Source: Pseudofrancisella aestuarii (GTDB lineage: Bacteria > Pseudomonadota > Gammaproteobacteria > Francisellales > Francisellaceae). Taken from it: 64,000 nucleotides of DNA. The notes under the pieces are model-generated. The model ran no database searches, was not told where the DNA came from, and was given only the letters and a program-made list of their open reading frames with translations. Made by a program: the position numbers and the translations under genes. Below, piece after piece: positions 1 through 11,181 of the stretch; position 1 is the stretch's first letter, and every line of letters begins with the position of its first letter. Location of the stretch: the NCBI RefSeq assembly GCF_003574475.2, contig NZ_QLIS02000003.1, forward strand, positions 124,001 through 188,000. The letters are read 5' to 3'.

Positions 1-1734
<1,734 letters not shown>

Positions 1735-1781
1735 TTATTTATTTTGATTACAAACAAAATATATGTTTATAAAATGGGCTT

Positions 1782-4700
1782 TTACTCTTCTTCATCTGAA
1801 GATTGATCAAAGTCCATGTCAATACCTAATGCTCTAACTTCATTTCTTAAAACATTAAATGATTCTGGTACATCAACATTCATAGTTAATTTACCATCAA
1901 CTATATTCTTATACATTTTAGATCTACCAGTTATATCATCAGACTTAACCGTTAGCATTTCTCTTAATGTATAAGCAGCTCCATAAGCTTGAAGTGCCCA
2001 AACTTCCATCTCACCAAATCTTTGGCCACCAAACTGAGCTTTACCACCCAACGGCTGTTGAGTTACCAAACTATATGAACCTGTTGATCTAGCATGCATT
2101 TTATCATCAACCAAGTGATCTAGCTTAAGCATATACATATAGCCAACCGTGACCTCTCTATCGAAAGGTTTTCCACTACGCCCATCGTATAATCTCATTT
2201 GGCCATTAGTTGCAAAACCACCTATTTTAAGAAGTGACTTAATATCTTCTTCCTTAGCGCCATCAAATACAGGAGTAGCTATTGGAACACCAGCCTTAAG
2301 GTTATTTGCTAAGGTTAAAACTTCATTATCACCTAAGCTCTCAATATCAACTTTCTTATTCCCAACACTATTATAAACTTCATCCAGTGTTTTTCTAAGT
2401 TCTGCCGCTTTCTTTGAGTCTTCTAAAGCCTTCTCAATTTTTTTACCTAAACCATAAGAAGCAAGACCTAAATGAGCCTCTAAAATCTGACCTATATTCA
2501 TACGAGAAGGAATACCTAAAGGATTCAAACAAACATCAACAGGCGTTCCATCTTCCATAAACGGCATATCTTCTATAGGCAATACTCTAGAAACAACACC
2601 TTTGTTACCATGTCTACCAGCCATTTTATCACCTGGCTGTATTCTCTTCTTAATAGCAACAAAAACTTTAACTGTCTTAAGAACACCAGGAGAAAGATCA
2701 CTACTCTGTGTTACAGATTTTTTCTTAGCTTCAAATCTACTTTCTATAGCAATTTTAGCTGAGTCGTAATACTCTTTTGCTTTCTCTACTTTTTCATTAA
2801 TTTTTTCAGACTCAAATTCAATTTCTAACCACTTAGAGAAAGGGAGCTTGTCTAAAAATTCTTTAGTTACAACAGCTCCTTTTTTAAGCCCTTTAGATTT
2901 AGATACTTTTTGTCCAACAATTTCTTTTTCAATAGAAGATCTAACTATAGACTCTATAACAGCAAACTCTTCATCAAAGTCTTTCCTAATTTTAGAAATC
3001 ATTTGTTTTTCAATTTCTAAAGCTCTCTGACTTTTCCCGCCTTTATCATTTTCAAATACCTGAACGTTAATAACTGTTCCAGATGTTCCACTAGGCATTC
3101 TCAATGAACTATCTGCTACATTAGCTGCTTTCTCATTGAAAATAGCTCTCAAAAGCCTTTCTTCTGGAGTAAGTTGTTGCTCAGCTTTTGGAGTTATTTT
3201 TGCTACAAGAATATCACCTGACTCAACATTTGCGCCAATATGAACTATTCCAGATTCATCAAGCTTTGACAATCCACTTTCACTAACGTTAGGAATATCC
3301 GCTGTAATTTCTTCTGGTCCAAGCTTTGTATCACGAGCCACACAAGTAAATTCTTCAATATGAATACTAGTATATTTATCATCCTTAACGACTCTCTCAG
3401 ATAATAGAATAGAATCCTCAAAGTTATACCCATTCCACGGCATGAAAGCAACCATAAGGTTGTGACCTAAGGAAAGCTCGCCAAAGTCCGTAGCAAAACC
3501 ATCAGCTAAAACATCACCTTTCTCAATTTTATCGCCAACGTTAACGATTGGTCTTTGGTTAATACAAGTATTTTTGTTAGATCTCTTGAACTTTGTTAGA
3601 TTGTAAATATCCACAAGATTATTTGCTTTAGCTTTCTTTGTATTTACTCTGACCACAATTCTATTAGAGTCAACTTCCTCTATCGTTCCTGGATTTCTAG
3701 CAACAATACAGTTACCCGAATCTCTAGCAACAATCTTTTCCATTCCTGTGCCAACAAGTGGTTTTTCTGACCTAAGTGTAGGGACAGCTTGACGTTGCAT
3801 GTTTGCTCCCATCAATACCCTATTTGCATCATCATGCTCCAAGAAAGGTATTAAAGCCGCAGCAGCTGAAACCATCTGCTTAGCAGAAACATCCATATAC
3901 TGAACTCTACTAGATTCAGTAAAAATAGCCTCACCACCTGAACGACACTGAATCAACTCATCAACAAAATGGTTATTTTTATCTAATCTAGTTGATGCTT
4001 GTGCAATTACATATTTCCCTTCATCAATAGCTGATAAGTACTCTATTTCATTAGTAACTTTACCATCTATAACTTTCCTATAAGGGGCCTCTAGAAAACC
4101 ATAATCATTAACTCTAGCATAACTAGCTAAAGAGTTAATTAGACCAATATTTGGCCCCTCTGGTGTTTCAATAGGACATAACCTACCATAGTGAGTTGAG
4201 TGAACATCTCGCACCTCAAACCCGGCTCTATCACGAGATAAACCACCAGGCCCTAATGCTGAAATCCTTCTCTTATGCGTAACCTCTGATAATGGATTAT
4301 CTTGATCCATAAATTGAGATAATGCACCTGAAGTAAAAAACTCCTTAATAGCTGCTGTAATAGGCTTGGAATTAACTATATCTTTTGGCATAAGTCTATC
4401 TTTATGAACTAAAGACATACTTTCTCTAATACCCTTCTCAACTCTATAAAGTCCTATTCTGAACTGGTTTTCAACCATTTCACCTACAGAACGAACTCTT
4501 CTATTTCCTAAATGATCAATATCATCTACATTACCCTTGCCATCGCGAATATTAATAAGCTCTTCAAGAACACCAATAATATCGCTATTTTCAAGAATAT
4601 AAATATCTTTTGAAACCTTATCGCTATTTAGTCTAGCATTTAATTTCATTCTACCTATATCTGATAGACTATATCTACTTTCAATAAAGAAAAGACCCTC

Positions 4701-5864
4701 GAACAGAGCCTTAACTGATGCAGCAGCTGGAGGATCTCCTGGTCTTAAAACCTTATAAATCTCAACTAATGCTTCTTCAGTAGTCTTAGTTAAATCATAC
4801 TTTAAAGTATCAGAGATATATCTACCTCTTTCTGTTGTTATAAAATCAACAACATCCAACTCTAAAATTCCTGCTTCTGCACATTTTTCTAACAAGCTAT
4901 CAGTTATATCATCATTTGCAGATGCTATAATCTCTCCTGTTTTTTTATTTACTATATCTTCAGAAACTCTAAGTGTTTTAACTAAATCCAAATCAATAGA
5001 TATTGACTCAACACCTGCATCTTTAATTTTCTTAACATCTCTTGTAGTTAACTTCTTATTTTTCTTTATAAGAACTTCACCTTTTGAATCAGATATATCA
5101 AACTTAAGCACTTCACCTTTTAATTTAGCAATGTTATCTAATTTGAGTTGAAAGTTTTCACCATCAAACAAGATAGTTTCACTAGTAGAAAAATGCTTTA
5201 ATATTTCTTCTTGAGAATATCCTAGTGCTCTTAATATAACCGTAGCACAAATTTTTCTCTTTCTATCTATTCTTGCCCAAACAATACCTTTTGAATCAAA
5301 CTCAAAATCCAACCAAGAACCTCTATACGGTATAATTCTCGCAGAAAATGCTCCTTCTTCAGAATCATCCTTACTAAAGAAAACTCCAGGAGAACGGTGA
5401 AGCTGAGAAACAACCACCCTTTCTGTACCATTAACTATAAAAGTACCATTACTAGTCATCAAAGGGATATCCCCCATATAGACAAACTCTTCCCTTATAT
5501 CTTCTACTATTTTCTCTCCAGGAAGAGCCTCTTTATTATAAACGACTAGTCTAAGTTTAACATTAAGAGGAGCATCATAAGTCGCCCCTCTTATTTGGCA
5601 TTCACTTTCATCAAAAGTTGGCTCACCTATTTCATAATCAACATAATGAAGCTCATATTGTCCATTTTTACTTTCAATAGGAAAAGAAAGCTTCAATACA
5701 GCTTCTAAACCAGATTTTGCTTGAGCATCTTTATCTGCATCAAGTTGCAAAAACTTTTTATAAGATTCAGTCTGTACAGCCAGCAAGTACGGCACATCCA
5801 AAATATGAGGAAGAACTCCAAACTCTTTACGAATTCTCTTTTTCTCAGCGTATGAGTAAGACAT
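1782..5864 (-). CDS. rpoB: DNA-directed RNA polymerase subunit beta
   Basis: Second-largest RNA polymerase subunit, 1360 residues (E. coli 1342). It begins [16 protein letters not shown], matching the family N-terminus. The ATG at 5864 is preferred over one three codons upstream, because AGGGA sits about nine bases before it and would abut the upstream one. The rifampicin-binding cluster (about residues 515-545: [24 protein letters not shown]) shows the usual sensitive-type residues D, H and S. The C-terminal region with [20 protein letters not shown] is typical. It follows rplL after 160 bp and precedes rpoC. Confidence 0.98.
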   Translation of the reverse strand: MSYSYAEKKRIRKEFGVLPHILDVPYLLAVQTESYKKFLQLDADKDAQAKSGLEAVLKLSFPIESKNGQYELHYVDYEIGEPTFDESECQIRGATYDAPLNVKLRLVVYNKEALPGEKIVEDIREEFVYMGDIPLMTSNGTFIVNGTERVVVSQLHRSPGVFFSKDDSEEGAFSARIIPYRGSWLDFEFDSKGIVWARIDRKRKICATVILRALGYSQEEILKHFSTSETILFDGENFQLKLDNIAKLKGEVLKFDISDSKGEVLIKKNKKLTTRDVKKIKDAGVESISIDLDLVKTLRVSEDIVNKKTGEIIASANDDITDSLLEKCAEAGILELDVVDFITTERGRYISDTLKYDLTKTTEEALVEIYKVLRPGDPPAAASVKALFEGLFFIESRYSLSDIGRMKLNARLNSDKVSKDIYILENSDIIGVLEELINIRDGKGNVDDIDHLGNRRVRSVGEMVENQFRIGLYRVEKGIRESMSLVHKDRLMPKDIVNSKPITAAIKEFFTSGALSQFMDQDNPLSEVTHKRRISALGPGGLSRDRAGFEVRDVHSTHYGRLCPIETPEGPNIGLINSLASYARVNDYGFLEAPYRKVIDGKVTNEIEYLSAIDEGKYVIAQASTRLDKNNHFVDELIQCRSGGEAIFTESSRVQYMDVSAKQMVSAAAALIPFLEHDDANRVLMGANMQRQAVPTLRSEKPLVGTGMEKIVARDSGNCIVARNPGTIEEVDSNRIVVRVNTKKAKANNLVDIYNLTKFKRSNKNTCINQRPIVNVGDKIEKGDVLADGFATDFGELSLGHNLMVAFMPWNGYNFEDSILLSERVVKDDKYTSIHIEEFTCVARDTKLGPEEITADIPNVSESGLSKLDESGIVHIGANVESGDILVAKITPKAEQQLTPEERLLRAIFNEKAANVADSSLRMPSGTSGTVINVQVFENDKGGKSQRALEIEKQMISKIRKDFDEEFAVIESIVRSSIEKEIVGQKVSKSKGLKKGAVVTKEFLDKLPFSKWLEIEFESEKINEKVEKAKEYYDSAKIAIESRFEAKKKSVTQSSDLSPGVLKTVKVFVAIKKRIQPGDKMAGRHGNKGVVSRVLPIEDMPFMEDGTPVDVCLNPLGIPSRMNIGQILEAHLGLASYGLGKKIEKALEDSKKAAELRKTLDEVYNSVGNKKVDIESLGDNEVLTLANNLKAGVPIATPVFDGAKEEDIKSLLKIGGFATNGQMRLYDGRSGKPFDREVTVGYMYMLKLDHLVDDKMHARSTGSYSLVTQQPLGGKAQFGGQRFGEMEVWALQAYGAAYTLREMLTVKSDDITGRSKMYKNIVDGKLTMNVDVPESFNVLRNEVRALGIDMDFDQSSDEEE

Positions 5865-5958
5865 CAAAAACATCCCTAAGATTTTTGTTTAAACAAATAA
5901 CAAAACAAAAACGCAAATATGAATATATCTGCACCAATCTATATCTTCAATACTAGAA

Positions 5959-5989
5959 AGACTAGGAGCCAAAAATTGACTACTAGTCT
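5959..5989 (-). other. rplL-rpoB intergenic stem-loop (attenuator or RNase III-type site)
   Basis: In the 160-bp spacer, AGACTAG (5959-5965) and CTAGTCT (5983-5989) form a perfect 7-bp stem with a 17-nt loop in the leftward transcript. In E. coli the equivalent spacer contains an attenuator and an RNase III processing site that lower rpoBC output relative to L7/L12. A matching role here is inference. No strong U-tract follows, so processing or partial attenuation fits better than a full terminator. Confidence 0.4.
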
Positions 5990-6024
5990 AATATTTCCTT
6001 TAAATTTTATATTTAAAATTATAA

Positions 6025-6402
6025 TTATTTAAGCTCAACTTTAGCGCCAGCTTCTTCAAGTTGCTTTTTAAGAGCTTCAGCATCATCTTTAGAAGCAGCT
6101 TCTTTGACTGTAAAAGGAGTACCCTCTACAGCATCTTTAGCTTCTTTAAGACCTAAGCCAGTTGCTGTTCTAACTGCCTTAATAGCAGCAATTTTATTTG
6201 CACCAGCATCAACTAAAACAACATCAAATTCAGTCTTCTCTTCAGCAGCTTCAGCAGGACCAGCAGCAGCAGGACCAGCAACAGCAACAGCAGCAGCAGC
6301 AGAAACACCAAATTTTTCTTCCATCATTTTAACCAATTCACATACATCCATTACACTCATTTCAGCAACAGCATTTAGGATATCTTCTTTTGTTATAGCC
6401 AT
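6025..6402 (-). CDS. rplL: 50S ribosomal protein L7/L12
   Basis: Acidic stalk protein that recruits translation GTPases to the ribosome; 125 residues, normal length. It shows the N-terminal dimerisation segment, an Ala/Gly/Pro-rich hinge (about residues 35-52), and the C-terminal domain with [20 protein letters not shown], which contacts factors. The ATG at 6402 has AGGAG eight bases upstream. It follows rplJ by 73 bp, the usual L10-L12 pair. The repetitive hinge creates an antisense open frame that is not a gene. Confidence 0.98.
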   Translation of the reverse strand: MAITKEDILNAVAEMSVMDVCELVKMMEEKFGVSAAAAVAVAGPAAAGPAEAAEEKTEFDVVLVDAGANKIAAIKAVRTATGLGLKEAKDAVEGTPFTVKEAASKDDAEALKKQLEEAGAKVELK

Positions 6403-6475
6403 TTTAATAACTCCTTTTATTTAACAATTAATTCTTTAAATAGCTTTTTCTAATTTTACAAACCAAAGTAATATT

Positions 6476-6994
6476 TTACTTACTATCTCCAACAGCAGCA
6501 AAGACTCGCACAGCTTGAGTAGGAATCTCATTAAGAGTACGAACAAACTTAGCAACTGGCGCTTGCATAACACTAAGTAATGTAGCAAGAGCTTCCTCCC
6601 TAGTAGGAAGCTTAGCAAAGTCATCTAATTTCTCAGGACCAAATACTTCACCAGACATCGCTAAATTTTTAACTTCAAAAGCATTGTGATCTTTTGCAAA
6701 GTTTTTAAATAATTTAGCTGCCGCACCTGGCTCATCCTTAGAAAGAGCAAGAACAAGAGGACCTTTGAGCACTTCACCCAAACATTCCAACTCAGTTCCC
6801 TTAATTGCTAAACGTGCTAAGTTGTTACGAACAACTCTTAAATAAACTCCCGATTCACGCGCTTGCTTTCTTAATGAAGTCATTTCATTAACAGTCAAGC
6901 CACGATAATCAGCTACCGCTGCAGACAATGCTAAGGATACATGTTCAGCAACTTCTTCAACTATTGCCTTCTTATCCTCTATTCTAAGTGCCAT
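6476..6994 (-). CDS. rplJ: 50S ribosomal protein L10
   Basis: Base of the ribosomal stalk, which anchors L7/L12 dimers to 23S rRNA; 172 residues. It begins MALRIEDKKAIVEEV, the conserved L10 N-terminus. The ATG at 6994 has AGGAG six bases upstream, and the longer open frame to 7027 lacks homology. The VRNNLARLAIKGT segment is typical of the rRNA-binding domain. The long leader in front probably binds L10-L12 for feedback control, as in other Gammaproteobacteria. Confidence 0.98.
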   Translation of the reverse strand: MALRIEDKKAIVEEVAEHVSLALSAAVADYRGLTVNEMTSLRKQARESGVYLRVVRNNLARLAIKGTELECLGEVLKGPLVLALSKDEPGAAAKLFKNFAKDHNAFEVKNLAMSGEVFGPEKLDDFAKLPTREEALATLLSVMQAPVAKFVRTLNEIPTQAVRVFAAVGDSK

Positions 6995-7039
6995 AATCGA
7001 CTCCTTATGTTTATTGTCTACACTCATTTATTTATTAAC

Positions 7040-7145
7040 ACGATATTTAAACCAAAAAGGTTGTCAAACATCGTCTGCGTAGGATAATTATTAAGCCAGA
7101 AATCCAGCTCCTACGGTCTTTGATCGTTGCATTTTCACACAACCC
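7040..7145 (-). promoter_or_regulatory. Ribosomal protein L10 leader (autoregulatory mRNA element)
   Basis: The 173-bp gap before rplJ transcribes an RNA with a stem CGTAGG/CCTACG (arms at 7110-7115 and 7078-7083). Around it are bases resembling the known L10 leader, including AACGATCAAAGACCGTAGG and CCTACGCAGACGATG. In that family the L10-(L7/L12) complex binds the leader and represses translation of rplJL. Recognition is by remembered motif and position, not by a covariance search. Confidence 0.65.
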
Positions 7146-7167
7146 AAAGAAATTGCAAAAGCAAATT

Positions 7168-7863
7168 TTATATAGTTAAATCAGAAAAGTCAACACTTAT
7201 TCCTGGACCCATAGTACTAGATACAGAAACTTTCTTCAGATATATACCTTTAGAATTCGCTGGCTTAGCTTTTTTAAGATCAACTAATAATTTTTCTAAA
7301 TTTTGCTTTAATGCATCAGAAGTAAAGTTAACTTTGCCAATAGTAGTGTGAACTATACCAGCTTTATCAACTCTATATCTAACCTGACCTGCCTTAGCAT
7401 CAACAACCGCTTTAGCAACGTCCATAGTAACAGTACCAACTTTTGGATTTGGCATAAGGCCCTTTGGACCAAGTATTTGACCCAACTGACCAACGACTCT
7501 CATAGCATCAGGAGACGCTATAACAACATCAAAATCCATATTACCTTTCTTAACTTCATCGGCCAAGTCTTCCATACCAACAATTTCAGCCCCAGCCTCT
7601 TTTGCTGCATCAGCTGCAGGACCTTTAGCAAAAACAGCAACCCTTACAGACTTACCAGTTCCATTAGGTAGCACAGAAGCTCCTCTAACTACTTGATCAG
7701 ATTTTCTAGGATCTACACCAAGAGCAACAGAAACATCTACAGATTCAACGAACTTAACAGAAGAAACTTCTCTTAAGATATCGAACGCTTCTGGAACATT
7801 ATATTTTTTCTCAGCATCTACTTTAGCCGAAATATTTTTCATTCTTTTTGAAATTTTAGCCAT
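7168..7863 (-). CDS. rplA: 50S ribosomal protein L1
   Basis: L1-stalk protein that helps release E-site tRNA, and a translational repressor of its own operon in other bacteria; 231 residues. It begins [16 protein letters not shown]. Conserved blocks [22 protein letters not shown] and the C-terminal [11 protein letters not shown] are present. Two consecutive ATG codons exist (7866 and 7863); the second gives the standard N-terminus, and GAAGGGG lies just upstream of both. The first ATG overlaps the rplK stop (TAATG), which indicates translational coupling. Confidence 0.97.
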   Translation of the reverse strand: MAKISKRMKNISAKVDAEKKYNVPEAFDILREVSSVKFVESVDVSVALGVDPRKSDQVVRGASVLPNGTGKSVRVAVFAKGPAADAAKEAGAEIVGMEDLADEVKKGNMDFDVVIASPDAMRVVGQLGQILGPKGLMPNPKVGTVTMDVAKAVVDAKAGQVRYRVDKAGIVHTTIGKVNFTSDALKQNLEKLLVDLKKAKPANSKGIYLKKVSVSSTMGPGISVDFSDLTI

Positions 7864-7865
7864 CA

Positions 7866-8300
7866 TTAAACCCCTTCTACTTTCACACCCATACTACGAG
7901 CACTTCCTGCAATAATTCTTACAGCAGCATCTAGGCTTGCTGCAGTCAAATCAGGATCTTTAGTCTTCGCAATCTCTTCTAACTGCGCACGAGTAATTGT
8001 TCCAACAAACTCTTTTGACGGATTTGAAGAACCAGATTTAAGTTTAATAGCTTTCTTAATTAAATAAGAAGCTGGCGGCGTTTTCATTTCAAATGTAAAA
8101 CTACGATCACTATAAACAGATATTTCTACAGGAATCGGAGAACCTGGCTCCAATCCTTGAGTTTTAGCGTTGAATTCTTTACAGAATCCCATAATATTAA
8201 CACCATGCTGACCTAACGCCGGACCAATAGGAGGACTCGGATTAGCTTGACCAGCCTTAACTTGTAACTTAATAATAGCTTCTACTTTTTTCTTAGCCAT
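7866..8300 (-). CDS. rplK: 50S ribosomal protein L11
   Basis: Component of the GTPase-associated centre, needed for the RelA response and the target region of thiostrepton; 144 residues. It shows the proline-rich N-terminal domain [23 protein letters not shown] and the C-terminal rRNA-binding domain ending [13 protein letters not shown]. Start at 8300 with GGAGA seven bases upstream. The 70-bp spacer to nusG contains a small hairpin CTTGTG/CACAAG (8331-8349), which could be part of an L1-binding control site; this is inference. Confidence 0.98.
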   Translation of the reverse strand: MAKKKVEAIIKLQVKAGQANPSPPIGPALGQHGVNIMGFCKEFNAKTQGLEPGSPIPVEISVYSDRSFTFEMKTPPASYLIKKAIKLKSGSSNPSKEFVGTITRAQLEEIAKTKDPDLTAASLDAAVRIIAGSARSMGVKVEGV

Positions 8301-8370
8301 TTTATTTTCTCCAAAATCAGGTTAATAACACTTGTGACTCAAACACAAGCTCCCCAACGAATCCTAAAAA

Positions 8371-8904
8371 TTAGGATTCTTTCTCAACTTGAGAAAACTC
8401 GAGCTCAACAGGCGTCGATCTACCAAAAATAGACACAGCCACTCTAACTCTTGATTTCTCATAGTTAACTTCTTCAACAACTCCAGTAAAATCATTAAAT
8501 GGCCCTTCTAAAACCCTAACAACCTCACCCACTTGATAAGTTTTTCTAAGCTTAGGCTCAACTTTAGCAGCATCCCCTTCTATAAAACTTAAAATTCTTT
8601 CTATTTCTTTTTTGCTTAAAGGAATTGGCTTTCCTCTAGAGCCAACAACAGTCAAAACTCTAGGAACCGATTTTATAAGCTGCCAAGCATCAGTAGTTAA
8701 ATCTGCTTCAAGTAGAATATAGCCAGGGAAAAATTTCCTTTCACTTTTTCGCTTCTGTCCACCCTTCATTTCAACAACATTCTCAGTTGGCACAAGGATT
8801 CTACCAAAACTTTTTTCAAAACCAGCTACTTTTATATTTTCCTCCAGTTGCATCTTGACTCTTTTTTCATAGCCAGAGTGCACCTGCACAACGTACCAAA
8901 GCAT
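8371..8904 (-). CDS. nusG: Transcription termination/antitermination factor NusG
   Basis: Bridges RNA polymerase to Rho or to ribosomal S10; 177 residues, standard length. It starts MLWYVVQVHSGYEKRVKMQL, with the NGN domain followed by a linker and the KOW domain (YQVGEVVRVLEGPFNDFTG, about residues 123-141). AAGGG precedes the ATG. It lies 13 bp after secE in the conserved secE-nusG-rplKA order. Confidence 0.98.
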   Translation of the reverse strand: MLWYVVQVHSGYEKRVKMQLEENIKVAGFEKSFGRILVPTENVVEMKGGQKRKSERKFFPGYILLEADLTTDAWQLIKSVPRVLTVVGSRGKPIPLSKKEIERILSFIEGDAAKVEPKLRKTYQVGEVVRVLEGPFNDFTGVVEEVNYEKSRVRVAVSIFGRSTPVELEFSQVEKES

Positions 8905-8917
8905 AACAAACCCTTAA

Positions 8918-9334
8918 TTAACCCAAGAAAAGCTGGACTACCTTTCCAAATAACATTCCAAATAAATAAATAAATACCGAAAAAATCATAACTACAACTA
9001 TTACCATCGCGGTAATTGTCATAGTCTCCTTTCTAGTTGGCCACACGACTTTTGCCATTTCCAGTTTAGAAGCATTAAAGAAAGTCCAAAATCTACGCCC
9101 TTGATTAGTAAATCTAGCAATCACTAACGCCACCAAAACCGTAATAACCACTATAGAGGTTATATAAGCCGAGTCTAAAGCATCAAAATAATTACTTGCG
9201 AAAACTCCAGCAATTATCACAAGTAAAGAAACCATCCACAACAAAAAGTTTATCGGCTTAGAAATAATAGAGGACTCAGTACTCTTAACAGCCCCACTAA
9301 CCCAAACTTTATTATTAAAACTTTGCTTACTCAC
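8918..9334 (-). CDS. secE: Preprotein translocase subunit SecE
   Basis: Small essential membrane subunit of the SecYEG translocon; 138 residues with three membrane segments, as in the E. coli-type protein rather than the short one-helix form. The conserved C-terminal part is FFNASKLEMAKVVWPTRKET followed by the last membrane helix. I chose GTG at 9334 because AAGGAGA lies six bases upstream. The longer open frame to 9373 has no ribosome site and a non-conserved N-terminus. Confidence 0.93.
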   Translation of the reverse strand: MSKQSFNNKVWVSGAVKSTESSIISKPINFLLWMVSLLVIIAGVFASNYFDALDSAYITSIVVITVLVALVIARFTNQGRRFWTFFNASKLEMAKVVWPTRKETMTITAMVIVVVMIFSVFIYLFGMLFGKVVQLFLG

Positions 9335-9363
9335 AAAAGATCTCCTTACAAAACGTAGGGTAT

Positions 9364-9392
9364 AAAATAACACAGAGAGAAAATAATATCAA
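9364..9392 (-). promoter_or_regulatory. Putative sigma70 promoter for secE-nusG-rpl operon
   Basis: TTGATA (9387-9392) and TATTTT (9364-9369) are separated by 17 bp. They lie directly after the tuf-tRNA-Trp terminator and about 30 bp before the secE GTG. The -10 match is only four of six, so this is a candidate supported mainly by position. Confidence 0.45.
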
Positions 9393-9393
9393 G

Positions 9394-9433
9394 ATATAAA
9401 AAAGGCGATGTATACAATTGTACACACCGCCTT
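9394..9433 (-). terminator. Intrinsic terminator after tuf-tRNA-Trp
   Basis: In the leftward transcript a 14-bp stem (9402-9415 with 9420-9433, outer bases AAGGCG/CGCCTT, two G-U pairs) closes a 4-base AATT loop and runs straight into a U-rich tail. It ends the tRNA-tuf-tRNA unit and separates it from secE. It is the clearest terminator in the window. Confidence 0.88.
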
Positions 9434-9441
9434 AATTATTT

Positions 9442-9517
9442 TGGCAGGCCAGGAGGGACTCGAACCCCCAACTTGCGGTTTTGGAGACCGCTGCTCTACC
9501 AATTGAACTACTGACCT
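9442..9517 (-). tRNA. tRNA-Trp (anticodon CCA)
   Basis: Full cloverleaf of 76 nt with encoded CCA. The acceptor stem AGGTCAG pairs with CTGGCCT, discriminator G. The anticodon loop is CTCCAAA within a GCGGT/ACCGC stem, and the T arm carries GGTTCGAGTCC. It sits between tuf and secE, a common arrangement in Gammaproteobacteria. Confidence 0.97.
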
Positions 9518-9527
9518 TTTTTAACGA

Positions 9528-10712
9528 TTACTCGATAATTTTAGCAACAACACCTGCACCAACTGTTCTACCACCTTCACGAATAGCAAAACGTAAACCT
9601 TCATCCATCGCGATTGGGTTGATTAGTGTTATAACCATTTTGATATTATCACCAGGCATAACCATTTCTACACCTTCTGGAAGCTCGACAGCACCAGTAA
9701 TATCCGTAGTACGGAAGTAAAATTGTGGTCTATAACCCTTAAAGAAAGGAGTATGTCTACCACCTTCTTCTTTAGATAATACATAAACCTCAGCTTCAAA
9801 CTTAGTATGAGGCTTAATTGAACCTGGCTTACATAATACTTGACCACGCTCAACATCATCCCTCTTAAGACCACGAATCAAGATACCAACGTTATCACCA
9901 GCTTCTCCACGATCTAAAAGCTTACGGAACATCTCAACACCAGTAACCGTAGTTTTTTGAGTTGGACGAATACCTACAACCTCAACTTCGTCACCAACGT
10001 GAACGATTCCACGCTCAACACGTCCAGTAACAACCGTACCACGACCAGAGATAGAGAATACATCTTCTATTGGAAGAATGAATGGTTTATCAGTATCACG
10101 CTCAGGAGCTGGAATATAATCATCCATAGCTGCAACTAGCTCAACAATCTTCTCAACATACTTCTCCTCACCTTCAAGAGCTTTAAGAGCAGAACCCATA
10201 ACGATAGGAGTATCGTCACCAGGGAACTCATACTGATCTAAAAGTTCACGAACTTCCATCTCAACCAACTCTAACAACTCTTCGTCATCAACCATATCAC
10301 ATTTGTTTAAGAAAACAACGATATATGGTACACCAACCTGACGAGATAAAAGGATATGCTCACGAGTTTGTGGCATAGGGCCATCTGCTGCAGAACATAC
10401 AAGAATAGCACCATCCATCTGAGCAGCACCAGTAATCATGTTTTTAACATAGTCCGCGTGTCCTGGACAGTCTACGTGAGCATAGTGTCTATTTGGAGAC
10501 TCATACTCAACGTGAGAAGTATTAATAGTAATACCACGCGCTTTTTCTTCAGGTGCATTATCGATTTCATCAAACTTACGAGCCGCACCACCATTCTTCT
10601 CAGACATTACTTTAGTAATAGCTGCAGTAAGAGTAGTCTTACCGTGGTCAACGTGACCAATAGTACCAACGTTTACGTGCGGCTTCGAGCGTTCAAATTT
10701 TTCTTTAGCCAT
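9528..10712 (-). CDS. tuf: Translation elongation factor Tu
   Basis: GTPase that delivers aminoacyl-tRNA to the ribosome; 394 residues. Start [20 protein letters not shown]. GTPase motifs [10 protein letters not shown] (G1), DCPGHADYV (G3) and NKCD (G4) are present, as is the C-terminal barrel ending [11 protein letters not shown] at 10712 has GGAG eight bases upstream; the longer frame to 10751 is extra leader. It lies within a tRNA-tuf-tRNA transcript. Whether a second tuf copy exists elsewhere cannot be told from here. Confidence 0.98.
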   Translation of the reverse strand: MAKEKFERSKPHVNVGTIGHVDHGKTTLTAAITKVMSEKNGGAARKFDEIDNAPEEKARGITINTSHVEYESPNRHYAHVDCPGHADYVKNMITGAAQMDGAILVCSAADGPMPQTREHILLSRQVGVPYIVVFLNKCDMVDDEELLELVEMEVRELLDQYEFPGDDTPIVMGSALKALEGEEKYVEKIVELVAAMDDYIPAPERDTDKPFILPIEDVFSISGRGTVVTGRVERGIVHVGDEVEVVGIRPTQKTTVTGVEMFRKLLDRGEAGDNVGILIRGLKRDDVERGQVLCKPGSIKPHTKFEAEVYVLSKEEGGRHTPFFKGYRPQFYFRTTDITGAVELPEGVEMVMPGDNIKMVITLINPIAMDEGLRFAIREGGRTVGAGVVAKIIE

Positions 10713-10754
10713 TTTTTTTACTCCATTTTTATTAACAAAAACAAAAAACAAATA

Positions 10755-10830
<76 letters not shown>

Positions 10831-10866
10831 TTAAACATCTATTTTATAAAATTCTGTGATTTAGGT

Positions 10867-10940
10867 TGGAGCGGGTGATGGGAATCGAACCCACGCTATC
10901 GGCTTGGAAGGCCGAAGTTCTACCATTGAACTACACCCGC
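10867..10940 (-). tRNA. tRNA-Gly (anticodon TCC)
   Basis: 74 nt with encoded CCA. Acceptor stem GCGGGTG/CACCCGC, anticodon loop CTTCCAA in a TCGGC/GCCGA stem, T loop TTCGATT. Second of three clustered tRNA genes upstream of tuf, corresponding to glyT in E. coli. Confidence 0.97.
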
Positions 10941-10941
10941 A

Positions 10942-11026
10942 TGGTGGAGGGAGCAGGATTCGAACCTGCGAAGGCTGAGCCGTCAGATTTACAGTCTGAT
11001 CCCTTTGGCCGCTCGGGAATCCCTCC
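10942..11026 (-). tRNA. tRNA-Tyr (anticodon GTA)
   Basis: 85 nt class II tRNA with a long variable arm and encoded CCA. Acceptor GGAGGGA/TCCCTCC, discriminator A, anticodon GTA in a CAGAC/TCTGA-type arm. First gene of the tRNA-tuf unit; one base separates its CCA from tRNA-Gly. Confidence 0.97.
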
Positions 11027-11041
11027 CCTAAAACTTGTACT

Positions 11042-11070
11042 ACTATAAAGCTTATTTTATTAAAAATCAA
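11042..11070 (-). promoter_or_regulatory. Sigma70 promoter of the tRNA-tuf operon
   Basis: TTGATT (11065-11070) and TATAGT (11042-11047) with exactly 17 bp spacing. Transcription would start about 10 bases before the tRNA-Tyr 5' end. Each hexamer matches five of six consensus bases. Good position and spacing make this a strong candidate. Confidence 0.7.
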
Positions 11071-11108
11071 GCTTTTTTAGCGTTATTAAAACAATTCAAA
11101 AATTGAAA

Positions 11109-11132
11109 TTTAAGGACATCTAAATCCTTAAA
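11109..11132 (-). terminator. Possible terminator of the glp-downstream operon
   Basis: TTTAAGGA and TCCTTAAA form an 8-bp perfect stem (arms 11109-11116 and 11125-11132) 50 bp after the helicase stop. The stem is AT-rich and the following tract is broken (ATTTCAATTTTTG), so termination would be modest. A second small stem, CAATT/AATTG, follows at 11092-11105. Confidence 0.4.
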
Positions 11133-11181
11133 AAAACAACTACATAATACTTATTTTATTAACTTATGTAAAGCCCTAAAA

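Noticed and set aside
6104-6424. 106-codon plus-strand open frame opposite rplL
   Set aside because: It is the antisense of the Ala-rich L7/L12 hinge; composition bias explains it.
10861-11070. 69-codon minus-strand frame across tRNA-Gly and tRNA-Tyr
   Set aside because: It lies over two clear tRNA genes and their promoter; tRNA loci often give such frames.
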